A DNA stretch of 64,000 bases. Origin: JAHBVH01 sp034432375. Lineage in GTDB: Bacteria > Chloroflexota > Anaerolineae > Caldilineales > Caldilineaceae. Below are positions 35,450-43,911 of the stretch, in pieces (the stretch's first letter is position 1; every line of letters starts with the position of its first letter). The notes under the pieces were generated by a model that made no database searches, was not told the DNA's origin, and saw only the letters and a program-made list of their open reading frames with translations. The DNA lies in the NCBI GenBank assembly GCA_034432375.1, contig DAOUCA010000140.1, forward strand, positions 1-64,000. Reading direction: 5' to 3'. The position numbers and the translations under genes were made by a program.

Positions 35450-35814
35450 CGTAGTACACGGTTAATTAAGGTTTCTGGTATAGGGATGTGTTTAACAGCT
35501 CTGCGAGAAGTGGCCACGAAAAACAGCTTTTGTACTCGTGTGGATTGAATTAAGTCCGAAAAATCTGCGTTTTCTATACTTGGAAATAACTCATCGAAAT
35601 AGCGCTTTTTCGCCGAATTTTCAGTCTGGAAACTCAGTTCAGAAAACAAAGTCCTTAAATTCAGCGCTTTGATGAGTTTTGGGACTTCAAAATCACTAGT
35701 CAGCACCCAACCGTGGCCGTTCGTCGTGCAATTGTTAAACAACCCCCAATAAATCACCTCTGGACAGTTATCACCAGAGTAAGTCGACGAAAACCGAGAA
35801 ACATTTTTGTACAA
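35437..35814 (-). CDS. Hypothetical AT-rich ORF antisense between two transporter genes
   Basis: A 125-codon frame from a TTG at 35814, overlapping the end of the aldo/keto reductase by 13 bp. It is clearly more AT-rich than the neighbours. A short stretch (LFNNCTTNGHGWVLTSDFEV) faintly resembles the metal site of 6-pyruvoyl-tetrahydropterin synthase, but two expected His are missing, so no function is claimed. It has no good ribosome site. It may be a degraded foreign gene or non-coding; if it is not real, 35450-35849 holds no gene. Confidence 0.35.
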   Translation of the reverse strand: MYKNVSRFSSTYSGDNCPEVIYWGLFNNCTTNGHGWVLTSDFEVPKLIKALNLRTLFSELSFQTENSAKKRYFDELFPSIENADFSDLIQSTRVQKLFFVATSRRAVKHIPIPETLINRVLRYRY

Positions 35815-35849
35815 AGTCGAGCTAAGTTCCTTTGATATGAGTAAATGAA

Positions 35850-36869
35850 ATGATACAATCTGTATTATCAGAAAGTACCGTCCTCCAAGTCAACAACCTG
35901 AAAAAGTATTACCCGATTGAGAGCGGCTTCCTACGCCGCAAAGTGGGCGAAGTGCGCGCCGTCGACGATGTTTCGTTCGCCATTGCCCAAGGCGAAACCG
36001 TCAGCCTTGTTGGCGAGAGTGGCTGTGGCAAGACGACGACCTCGCGCTGCATCATCCGTGCGGTTGAGCCGACCGGCGGCGAAATTCTCTATCGCACACC
36101 GGAAGGCAACGTGGTTGATCTGGCCAAGCTGGATATGAACGAGATCCGGCCGTTGCGCCGCGGCTTTCAGATGGTCTTTCAGGATCCCTTTTCGTCGCTC
36201 AACCCGCGCATGAGTATCTTCGAGATCATCAGCGAGCCGTTGCGCGTCAACAATATCGGCACGCGGCGCGAACGGGAAGATCGGGTGGCGCATCTGTTGC
36301 AGGTGGTTGGCTTGCGTGCGGAATACATGCAGCGCTATCCCCACGCCTTTAGCGGTGGCCAACGGCAGCGCATTGGCATTGCCCGCGCGCTTTCTGCCAG
36401 CCCGCGGTTGATTGTGGCCGACGAGCCGGTTTCGGCACTCGATGTTTCGGTGCAGGCGCAGGTGCTCAATCTAATGATGGATTTGCAGGATGAGTTGGGG
36501 CTGACCTATCTCTTTGTTTCGCACGACCTGAGCGTGGTCAACCAGATCAGCAACCGCGTGATTGTGATGTATGTGGGGCGGGTGGCGGAGATTGGACCAC
36601 CGCAGGCACTCTTCAAAGATCCCAAGCACCCTTACACGGCGGCGCTGATTGCCTCTTTGCCCAAAGCCAACCCAGAAAATCGCGGGGCACGCATTATTCC
36701 AGAGGGCGAAGTGGCCAGCCCAGCCAATCCACCCTCCGGTTGCTACTTTCATCCACGTTGCCCGTTTGTGGTCGAGCACTGTCGCCAAGTAGCGCCGCCG
36801 CTAGAGGAGATCGAGCCGGGGCGTTTTGTCAGTTGCCACCGCGCACGCGAGATCGAGCTTGTGGTGTAA
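35850..36869 (+). CDS. Peptide-type ABC transporter ATPase, DppF/OppF
   Basis: A 339-aa ATPase with Walker A GESGCGKTT, signature FSGGQRQRIGIARAL, Walker B LIVADEPVSALD and the C-terminal HPYTAALIASLPKANPENR/FHPRCPF region. It is the partner of the DppD-like ATPase at 33.2 kb. The start at 35850 is preceded by a weak site. Confidence 0.93.
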   Translation: MIQSVLSESTVLQVNNLKKYYPIESGFLRRKVGEVRAVDDVSFAIAQGETVSLVGESGCGKTTTSRCIIRAVEPTGGEILYRTPEGNVVDLAKLDMNEIRPLRRGFQMVFQDPFSSLNPRMSIFEIISEPLRVNNIGTRREREDRVAHLLQVVGLRAEYMQRYPHAFSGGQRQRIGIARALSASPRLIVADEPVSALDVSVQAQVLNLMMDLQDELGLTYLFVSHDLSVVNQISNRVIVMYVGRVAEIGPPQALFKDPKHPYTAALIASLPKANPENRGARIIPEGEVASPANPPSGCYFHPRCPFVVEHCRQVAPPLEEIEPGRFVSCHRAREIELVV

Positions 36870-36935
36870 ACTATGGTATAATTCATCCAATACATTGTAT
36901 ACGGATAATGGCTCTGGCAAGGTACAAGGTGACCG

Positions 36936-37736
36936 ATGGATAATTCAATCACTTATCCTTTTCCCGGTATGGATCCGTGGCTCGAGCAGCCGGGGCTATG
37001 GGGTGATGTCCACTTCCGGATAATTGCAGCGTTAGCCAACTATTTAAGCCCCATTTTGACGCCCCACTATTACGTTGCAGTAGGTACGCGTACCTATGTC
37101 ACAACGACACCGGATTCCCCAGCAATTCGTTATCTAGATGTTACTGTCGTTGAAGGGCCTGTAACAGGTCTTGTGAAAACAACTGGATCTGTTGTGGTAG
37201 CAGAACCTGTTATGGTTGAGGTACCATTACCGGAGACGGTAGAAGAAGCTTACTTAGAGGTGCGTGAACCGCTCAATGGCGATGTCATTACAGCCATTGA
37301 GTTACTATCACCGATCAACAAACGACCAGGTGCCGGTCGTGACAAATATTTACAGAAACGGCTTGAAATTTTTTCAACCTACACCCACTTGGTGGAGATT
37401 GATCTATTGCGCGGTTGGCAGCCGCTGCCTTTTGCGGGAGCCCCAAAAAACAGCGACTACCGTATTTTGATCCGGCGTGGTGAAGAAGGTAGCCGCGGAC
37501 GCCTCTATTTGTTTAATGTGCAGGATCTGATCCCGCGGTTTCCTTTGCCGCTTCAAGCTGGTGATACAGAACCAGTCGTCGACTTAGGCAACTTGCTAAA
37601 GCAAATCTATCAAGAAGCCAGTTACCATCTGCGCATCAACTATAAAACTCCTCCAAACCTACCGCTACGTAAGATTGATGGCCAATGGGCAAGAGAAGTG
37701 TTGGAGAGCCATAGCAGCGTAAAAAGAGATGCCTAA
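36936..37736 (+). CDS. DUF4058 family protein
   Basis: A 266-aa protein with the family opening YPFPGMDPWLEQPGLWGDVH and the conserved block VITAIELLSPINKRPGAGRD..Y..KR, followed by HLVEIDLLRGW. The E-L-x-N-K and E-I-D pattern is like a restriction-endonuclease fold, and these proteins are frequent in Chloroflexota and cyanobacteria. No function is established. It starts at an ATG at 36936 and stands alone. Confidence 0.85.
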   Translation: MDNSITYPFPGMDPWLEQPGLWGDVHFRIIAALANYLSPILTPHYYVAVGTRTYVTTTPDSPAIRYLDVTVVEGPVTGLVKTTGSVVVAEPVMVEVPLPETVEEAYLEVREPLNGDVITAIELLSPINKRPGAGRDKYLQKRLEIFSTYTHLVEIDLLRGWQPLPFAGAPKNSDYRILIRRGEEGSRGRLYLFNVQDLIPRFPLPLQAGDTEPVVDLGNLLKQIYQEASYHLRINYKTPPNLPLRKIDGQWAREVLESHSSVKRDA

Positions 37737-37754
37737 CACGACAATTGTATCAAA

Positions 37755-38372
37755 TCAAGTAATTGCCGGGGTCTTATGAATATAGGCGTTTTTTGTTAGC
37801 TCTTGTAGAACAAAATCAGCCACATCGGCGCGGGCAATCTGCCCGGCAACTGTCGATGAATCGGTACTCACCTGATAGTTCCCCGTGCGCGGCTTGTCCG
37901 TCAGACCACCAGGGCGCACAATCGTCCACGCCAGGCCGCTGTTGCGCACCAGCTGTTCCTGCGCCTCTTTGTCTTTCATCACCTTGCGCAGAACCGTCTT
38001 CATCAGCACCTTGAAGAAGAAGGGCACCTGATCCTTGCTATCCCCCACGCCCAACGACGAAACAACGATCAGCCGCTGCACGCCATAGCGCTGCATCGCA
38101 TCGATAATATGTCTGGTCCCAGTGGAAACGACCATATCTGGATTATTCGATGTGTTGCCAAGCGTGCAGATCACGGCATCACTGCCCGCCACCACCTTAT
38201 CAACATCTGCTTGCTTCAATACATCACCAGTTACGGTGGTCAATTGGATCTGCTGTATTGTTACCTTTGCCGGATTGCGCACCAAAGCAACCACGGTATG
38301 ATCTGCCGCAATTGCCTGCTTAAGAATTTCCACACCGGTTCCACCAGTTGCACCAAACAGGGCAAGTTTCAT
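37755..38372 (-). CDS. NAD(P)-binding NmrA/SDR-like protein
   Basis: A 205-aa atypical short-chain dehydrogenase. The Rossmann motif LALFGATGGTGVEILKQAI opens the protein, with VVALVRNPAKV, DAVICTLGN, LIVVSSLGVGD and WTIVRPGGLTDKP following. This group includes flavin reductase and NAD(P)H sensors. The ATG at 38372 follows agaggtgg; an in-frame ATG at 38399 would add nine non-family residues. Confidence 0.87.
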   Translation of the reverse strand: MKLALFGATGGTGVEILKQAIAADHTVVALVRNPAKVTIQQIQLTTVTGDVLKQADVDKVVAGSDAVICTLGNTSNNPDMVVSTGTRHIIDAMQRYGVQRLIVVSSLGVGDSKDQVPFFFKVLMKTVLRKVMKDKEAQEQLVRNSGLAWTIVRPGGLTDKPRTGNYQVSTDSSTVAGQIARADVADFVLQELTKNAYIHKTPAIT

Positions 38373-38594
38373 GGCGTTCCACCTCTCTTTTGATTCCACG
38401 CTTTGCTGCTGTACTTATTTCACAAAACAGTAGCTCGTCTCGAACGCTTGCTTTGGCACAAGTATAGGGTTGTTTGCCCGTCACTTCAGTAACGCTGCTC
38501 TATAGCCGGTTTGCGTGCTTCTCCCCCAATTATTCAGCCACGCTACTCCTCAAACAGAGCAAAGAATTTTCGTTGCCAACTATCGCAGAACGCG

Positions 38595-38627
38595 CAGGCT
38601 GGGGATGGCATCGCCATCCCCAACCTG
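38595..38627. terminator. GC-rich hairpin downstream of the Met/Gly-rich secreted protein gene
   Basis: Fifteen-base arms 38595-38609 and 38613-38627 (one G-T type mismatch) around a 3-nt loop, 40 bp after the minus-strand gene's stop. It lacks a clean T run on that strand. No gene is seen in 38400-38666. Confidence 0.5.
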
Positions 38628-38666
38628 TTCAAGGAACCTTCAACGGCAGAAAGTTACTCGTTACGC

Positions 38667-39092
38667 CTACTGGCCAGTCTGCGGCCCGGTGCCGTCACGC
38701 AGCGGCGTGCCATAGTCGCAGGTGCCGTCGCCAAACTGATGAAGCGGCTCGCCATCGGCGCCAACGCCCATGCCACTGCCACTGCCCATACCGCGATTCA
38801 TGCCGCGTCCATTCATCGAACCGCTACCCATTTGCGTGCCGGCATTATCACAGATGCCATCATTATTCTCATCGACAAAGTTGACACAGGGTCCGTCGCC
38901 GGTGCGATTCATCATGGGTGATGCCACACTGATGTTGCCAGAGTGCTGATGCGATGCACGCATGCCCATCATCCCAACGCCATTGTTGGGTCCGGTGCCA
39001 TCCCAGCGTCCCTGTGCCGATACAGCAACGGCAAAAGACAACAGGACGACCACTGCCACCAATACGCTAACACTAATTTTGCGGAACATCAT
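38667..39092 (-). CDS. Secreted Met/Gly-rich protein with EF-hand-like loop
   Basis: A 141-aa protein with a clear signal peptide cleaved after AVSAQ. The mature part contains a GMMGMRASHQHSG segment, a VDENNDGICDN loop resembling a calcium-binding or thrombospondin-3-type motif flanked by Cys, and a Met/Gly/Ser-rich tract. Met/His-rich secreted proteins often bind copper or other metals, but no family is recognised. It starts at 39092, with a second ATG next to it, after aggagaac. Confidence 0.75.
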   Translation of the reverse strand: MMFRKISVSVLVAVVVLLSFAVAVSAQGRWDGTGPNNGVGMMGMRASHQHSGNISVASPMMNRTGDGPCVNFVDENNDGICDNAGTQMGSGSMNGRGMNRGMGSGSGMGVGADGEPLHQFGDGTCDYGTPLRDGTGPQTGQ

Positions 39093-39258
39093 TGTTCTCC
39101 TTCGCTATGTACTTTCTGTTTATACAGAGAAGTGTTTGATTTGGTGATAACGCTAGTATAGCGCTCCCGTATGGAGAAATAGTGGAGAAGATCTGTAGAC
39201 CCTATAGAGGGCAGAGGATAGCAGAGCAGCGGAGGGAAATCGGGCAAGTGATTATCGG

Positions 39259-40278
39259 TTAAACGAAAGCATCGATCAAGTCCCCGCTGAAGGGTGTTTG
39301 CGGGAAAGCAGGTGGAACGACCTGGTGTTGTGTGTGACGTTGCACAATTGTGGTGACCGTCTCTACGGTTTTGTCCATATAGCTGCTGCCATCGGGTAGA
39401 AACGATTTGATATCCAAATACCCGCCGGGGCCACTGTGCCGCATGGGGCCAATGTTCATCTGCGTGATCAAACCTTGGCGGCGGGCACGATTCCAATCAG
39501 AGGAGGGAAAGATCGGCCAACGGCCAGGTGCTATCAGGCCAAGCCGATGCGGATAATCCTGTGATCCAAAGATGTGATAAACATGATCTGCCACTAACAA
39601 ACCTGGCTCGCTGCTAAAGATGCCGGCTAGCGAGATCACATAGATCGGTGCCTGAATCAATTCACGCAGATAGCTTACCGCGCCAACGGCCATCTGCCCA
39701 GCACCACTATAGCCGATGATAAAGACTGGGCGTTGGTCGGTGAGATTGTAGTTGTAGCGCAGCAGACTGTAGAGCAATACTTCAGCTACTGCTTGATTGT
39801 AGATCGGTCCGTAGCGGTTGTCCGCAGAGATACAGACTTGCCAAATATTGCGCAGGTTGATCAGATTACCGGCCAACTTTGGACCATCTAGCTTGCGGCG
39901 CAGCGCCCAACGCCAGAAGCGTGCAAAGAATGGTTGCCCCGTCAAGGCAAGATTGTTGACTGAGTACGGAAAGATGTCATCAATAATCACAGAGCTTGGC
40001 AGTGTATCGGCAAGGCGCTGTAGAAAGCCTTGTTCACGCAGGCTAAAAGTTTCTCCCGAAACACGACCAATGCCAGAGAGAAAGAGAATATATGCATCGG
40101 CATTGGCATGGGGTAGCCGTATGTGCGCATCCGGCGGCAATTTATCGACATAGACCCGCTCGCCAAACCAGCCGGCCCACCAGCCCAAGGCTTCAAAGGG
40201 CGAAAATGCACCCCAGACAAAGAGACCAACGAGAATGATTGTTAAAAATGTTAAAAGGTCGGCTAGTGGCTCAACCAT
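39259..40278 (-). CDS. Membrane-anchored alpha/beta-hydrolase-like protein
   Basis: A 339-aa protein with one N-terminal TM segment (about residues 7-27). The following domain contains a nucleophile-elbow-like VFIIGYSGAGQMAVGAVSYL and a HIFGSQDYPHRLG segment that could carry the acid/His part, as in a serine hydrolase. Its start overlaps the end of the upstream Yip1-like gene by eight bases, so the two proteins are made together. The substrate is unknown. Confidence 0.65.
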   Translation of the reverse strand: MVEPLADLLTFLTIILVGLFVWGAFSPFEALGWWAGWFGERVYVDKLPPDAHIRLPHANADAYILFLSGIGRVSGETFSLREQGFLQRLADTLPSSVIIDDIFPYSVNNLALTGQPFFARFWRWALRRKLDGPKLAGNLINLRNIWQVCISADNRYGPIYNQAVAEVLLYSLLRYNYNLTDQRPVFIIGYSGAGQMAVGAVSYLRELIQAPIYVISLAGIFSSEPGLLVADHVYHIFGSQDYPHRLGLIAPGRWPIFPSSDWNRARRQGLITQMNIGPMRHSGPGGYLDIKSFLPDGSSYMDKTVETVTTIVQRHTQHQVVPPAFPQTPFSGDLIDAFV

Positions 40279-41005
40279 GAGGGTGCTCTCGTTTCACGAA
40301 TTGGCCCATATTTTCCCGCAAATCGCCCTGGTTCATGTGCTGCCGCCAACTTTCAAAGCTTTCTAGCCAGCGCGGTTGACGACGCATGACCGGGAGATCC
40401 GCCGCCGTATACTTTAACGGCACCCCGGCGGCACGGCGCTGTAACCAACGCCCCAGTCCATAGATAGGGCGACCGATTGTACGCCGCCAGAGTTGGATCG
40501 CCAGCCAACCTGCACCACTCAACACAACGGCCTGCCAAGTCTCCAACAGTAGACCAAAGCGCACGGCCACCACAATCGCCATCAGGCTCCAGAGCGAAAG
40601 TAAGATCGAAAATGAATTCCCAAAGAAGGGGGTCAATTCAAAAAAGGCGAGCAATTGTGGTGCATAGGCCAGCCCCACCACACTGGCCACTGCCATCCAG
40701 GGCGTCGTTCGTTCAAAGAGATAATAGCCTGCCAACCAAACTGTGAAGGCCCAGAGAAAATAGCCCACCACATGATTTGCCGCAGTAATCAGCAACGCAA
40801 AAACAAAGCGCGTAGGCGAAACCCGGTTGACAAAGAGAATAATACTTTGCCCCAACGATTCGGACAAGCCAGCCAGAATGACGACAATAAACGCGATCAT
40901 CATGCCGCCGGGTGAGCGTTGTACCTCGGCATAGATTGCTTCATTCAGTTGCATCGCTTGACGGATTGTCTGCCATAACGTCGGCAGCGCACTTAGGTCT
41001 ATCAT
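40271..41005 (-). CDS. Yip1-domain-like integral membrane protein
   Basis: A 244-aa protein with about five hydrophobic segments. The arrangement is that of Yip1-family proteins: a soluble start, then a GMMIAFIVVILAGLSE helix, a NHVVGYFLWAFTVWLAGYYL helix and a GLAYAPQLLAFFELTPF loop. A basic cytoplasmic tail of about 50 residues follows. It is translationally coupled to the hydrolase-like gene downstream. The function of bacterial Yip1 proteins is poorly known. Confidence 0.7.
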   Translation of the reverse strand: MIDLSALPTLWQTIRQAMQLNEAIYAEVQRSPGGMMIAFIVVILAGLSESLGQSIILFVNRVSPTRFVFALLITAANHVVGYFLWAFTVWLAGYYLFERTTPWMAVASVVGLAYAPQLLAFFELTPFFGNSFSILLSLWSLMAIVVAVRFGLLLETWQAVVLSGAGWLAIQLWRRTIGRPIYGLGRWLQRRAAGVPLKYTAADLPVMRRQPRWLESFESWRQHMNQGDLRENMGQFVKREHPHG

Positions 41006-41081
41006 TTCCGATCAACTTCCTTTTACCAAAGAGTGCAAGCTATTACAATTATTTTATCAGCGTTACGCAGTCGAAGCAACG

Positions 41082-41111
41082 TTGCACAGTAGGGGAAGAG
41101 TACGTTATACT
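41082..41111 (+). promoter_or_regulatory. Sigma70-like promoter, TTGCAC-18-TATACT
   Basis: TTGCAC at 41082-41087 and TATACT at 41106-41111 with an 18-bp spacer, about 100 bp upstream of the CapA-like gene. Confidence 0.5.
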
Positions 41112-41215
41112 GCCCTTTACTTGAGTATCTACCCGAATCTTCTCTGTTCCCGCAGGCGACAAGCGCTTTTCGGATAGATCCTTTATCTTGTTATCGGAAA
41201 GAATCTACTCAATTC

Positions 41216-43084
41216 ATGGATCTCAAACAGTTACCCAAAAGTGCACTTCTATTGCTGAGCCTCTGCTTCATCCTGTTGGGTGGAGCACTAATTGTCTGGT
41301 TGATCAGCAACGTACCGGCAGAGAATGCAGCCAATGGTCAAGGGCTGGAAACAGAGCAGCGGATCGTTGCTAGCGCGCCCCAACAATCCGTGCAAGCGTC
41401 AGCAGCAATGACAACCACGACGGCCAGTGGCAGTACCAGTGGCAATACCCGCGGAGAGACAGGTGCTACGGCGGAAACGACTGCTACGGCGGCCCCGCCA
41501 CCCATAACAGTGGGGCTGGCCGCGGGTGTGCCGATGCAACTTCTGACCACCACCCTGTCCCTTAGCAATACAACCGTGCTCACCAATTATGGTTCATCGA
41601 GTGGTAATAACGCGCACCCTGTCGCTCTCACCTTTGACTTTGATCCGCAGAAGAGCGCGGGGAGCTATCGCTATACCTTTGCCGCGGCAACACGGTTCGA
41701 CACAATCGATACTGCGTACTCATGGACAGCGTTGCAACAACTTTGGCAACAAGGGCCATCTATGCCAGAGGAAGAAGCAACAGCAACGCAGAGCGCCACA
41801 GCAAGCGCTGACACAGCGGCAAGCCGCTTTTCTCGGGTAGCCGTGCTCACGGAAACGCTGCCGGCATTGACCACCATTCTCGACGAGCCCGGCACCAACG
41901 TGGTTGGCTATGGGACCATCTCAGAAGTGATTGAGGCCAGTTGGCGCGTGACTCCAACGCTTGCCCTGGTGCCTTTTGATCTGCTGGAGCCACGGCTGGC
42001 GGTCCTAGCCATTGATGGGCAGAAGCCGATTGAGAATGCCAACAAATTTGATGAAGCCACCTACCCCTTGGTCAGCACTGTCTATGGCCACCTGCTGGCA
42101 ACGTCGGCAGAGACGAAGGCGGCCGGCAAAGCGCTACTGGCCGCCCTGCCACCGGGGAATCGCGATGCATCCCATCTGACTGTGATCGCCATGACTGGTG
42201 TTACAGCGATGGTGCGGCTGACCGCCGATGAAATGGACAAGCGGGGGAATGGCTGGCCCGCAGAAGTGGTGGGGCCAGAATTGGCGTCAGCAGATATCAC
42301 GGCGATCAGCAATGAGGTGCCATTTGTGCCCGGCTGCGAAACCGACACACGGATGGATAACCTCACCTTTTGTAGCAAACCGGAATATATGCAGGCATTG
42401 ACCGATGCCGGCGTCGATATTATCGGGTTAACCGGCAACCATCAAAACGACTATGGTCGCGAAGATGCCGTGATCTCCTTGGATATCTATGATGCGGCTG
42501 GGTTGCCCGTGTATGGCGGTGGACGGAACAAGGAAGAAGCGTTTGCACCGCTCTATCTCGAGCACAATGGCAATCGGCTCGCCTTCCTGGGTGCCAACAG
42601 CTATGGTCCCACCTTCGCCTGGGCCACGGATGACCAACCGGGCAGTGCCGAATTTGATCTCAACATCATGTCCGCCACCATTCGCAACATCAAACAGCTG
42701 GGCCGCGCCAATGTTGTGCTGGCTGAGTTGCAGTACCAAGAGAGTTACGATGTTGTGCCATTGGTCGATCAGCGGCAGAATTTCAATGCGCTCAATCGGG
42801 CGGGGGCCGATATTGTCACCGGTGTGCAGAGTCACGTGCCCCAGGCAATGGAATTTACCGATGGCAAGCTGATCCTCTACGGTCTGGGCAATCTCTACTT
42901 TGATCAGATGTGGAGCCAGAGCACGCGCGAGGGAATGATTGTTAAACATACAATTTATAACAATCGGCACATTAGCACGCAGATCTTTCCGACACTGCTC
43001 TACGACTATGGACAGCCACGCTGGACAACCGCCGAAGAGGGCAAAGCCATTCTTGACCGCGTCTTTGGTGCCAGTTTTTGGTAG
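41216..43084 (+). CDS. CapA-like (PGA_cap) metallophosphatase-fold protein
   Basis: A 622-aa membrane-anchored exported protein with one TM helix at about residues 9-30 and a Ser/Thr/Ala-rich linker. A poorly conserved domain follows, then a C-terminal CapA-type domain from about residue 315: VIAMTGVTAMVRL, ADITAISNEVPFVPGCET, IIGLTGNHQNDYGREDAV, and GVQSHVPQAME with GLGNLYFD. CapA proteins take part in poly-gamma-glutamate capsule work or other envelope polymer release. No capBC genes are near, so the polymer is unknown. Confidence 0.85.
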   Translation: MDLKQLPKSALLLLSLCFILLGGALIVWLISNVPAENAANGQGLETEQRIVASAPQQSVQASAAMTTTTASGSTSGNTRGETGATAETTATAAPPPITVGLAAGVPMQLLTTTLSLSNTTVLTNYGSSSGNNAHPVALTFDFDPQKSAGSYRYTFAAATRFDTIDTAYSWTALQQLWQQGPSMPEEEATATQSATASADTAASRFSRVAVLTETLPALTTILDEPGTNVVGYGTISEVIEASWRVTPTLALVPFDLLEPRLAVLAIDGQKPIENANKFDEATYPLVSTVYGHLLATSAETKAAGKALLAALPPGNRDASHLTVIAMTGVTAMVRLTADEMDKRGNGWPAEVVGPELASADITAISNEVPFVPGCETDTRMDNLTFCSKPEYMQALTDAGVDIIGLTGNHQNDYGREDAVISLDIYDAAGLPVYGGGRNKEEAFAPLYLEHNGNRLAFLGANSYGPTFAWATDDQPGSAEFDLNIMSATIRNIKQLGRANVVLAELQYQESYDVVPLVDQRQNFNALNRAGADIVTGVQSHVPQAMEFTDGKLILYGLGNLYFDQMWSQSTREGMIVKHTIYNNRHISTQIFPTLLYDYGQPRWTTAEEGKAILDRVFGASFW

Positions 43085-43104
43085 CCGGATCTACAGTTGA
43101 TTTT

Positions 43105-43133
43105 TTGCTCCATCCTTGCAAAGTGCGTATACT
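43105..43133 (+). promoter_or_regulatory. Sigma70-like promoter, TTGCTC-17-TATACT
   Basis: TTGCTC at 43105-43110 and TATACT at 43128-43133, 17-bp spacer, about 50 bp upstream of the DsbA-like gene. It would drive the DsbA and DsbB-cytochrome pair. Confidence 0.5.
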
Positions 43134-43186
43134 GATACGACTGTAAGCTGTAGCAAGTGTTAATCCATGACATAGAAGGATGCCCC

Positions 43187-43894
43187 ATGACAATCTCAGC
43201 ACGTAGCAGACGTAAAACCCCACAAAATGCTTCAAAGCGAAGCAACTCTTCACTCTATTGGTTAATTGGCGGCTCCGTTGTCTTACTTGGGCTGATTATC
43301 TTCGCCGTTATGCTCAATACCGGTGGGAAGAGTACCGGCCCAATTGCCCAGCCCGATCTGCCGGCAGCGTGGATCAGTGGCATGAGTTTGGGCAACCCGG
43401 ATGCCAAAGTAGTTGTGGAGGCCTATGAAGATTTTCTCTGTCCGCACTGTCGCGAATGGACGGAAACGGTAGAGCCGCAATTGCGCTCTGGCTATATCAA
43501 GGATGGCACTGTGCGGTTGGAGTATAAGCCATTCCCGCTGGAAGGCTTCGCGCCCGGTTCGCACATGGCCGCGCAGGCAGCACACTGTGCCGCCGATCAA
43601 AATACCTTTTGGCCCTATCACGATCGCCTCTTTGAAGTGCAAAGCGGTGGTCAATCGGCCTTCACGATCGAAGAATTAATTAGCTATGCTACCGATTTGG
43701 GCTTAAATGAACGACAATTTACGCAATGTATGAGCGGTATGGCCAATACACAAGAGATTGCCGAGACAGCACAAGCGGGTGTTAGCCGTGGTGTCACTGG
43801 CACACCGTCGATCTTTGTCAACAACGAAAGTGTACAGAGCGATTGGGGCACAATCCAAAGCAAGATTGATGGCCTACTAGCAGCTGCCCAATAA
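43187..43894 (+). CDS. DsbA-family disulfide oxidoreductase, membrane-anchored
   Basis: A 235-aa thioredoxin-fold protein with one N-terminal TM anchor (about residues 24-44). The active site is Cys85-Pro-His-Cys88 in EDFLCPHCREW, the standard DsbA CPHC. The cis-Pro loop is GVTGTPSIFVNNE. It would introduce disulfides into exported proteins. The ATG at 43187 follows gaagga; an in-frame GTG at 43157 is less likely. The next gene, 17 bp away, encodes its re-oxidising partner. Confidence 0.92.
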   Translation: MTISARSRRKTPQNASKRSNSSLYWLIGGSVVLLGLIIFAVMLNTGGKSTGPIAQPDLPAAWISGMSLGNPDAKVVVEAYEDFLCPHCREWTETVEPQLRSGYIKDGTVRLEYKPFPLEGFAPGSHMAAQAAHCAADQNTFWPYHDRLFEVQSGGQSAFTIEELISYATDLGLNERQFTQCMSGMANTQEIAETAQAGVSRGVTGTPSIFVNNESVQSDWGTIQSKIDGLLAAAQ

Positions 43895-43911
43895 GAGAGA
43901 ATCAGGGTTAG

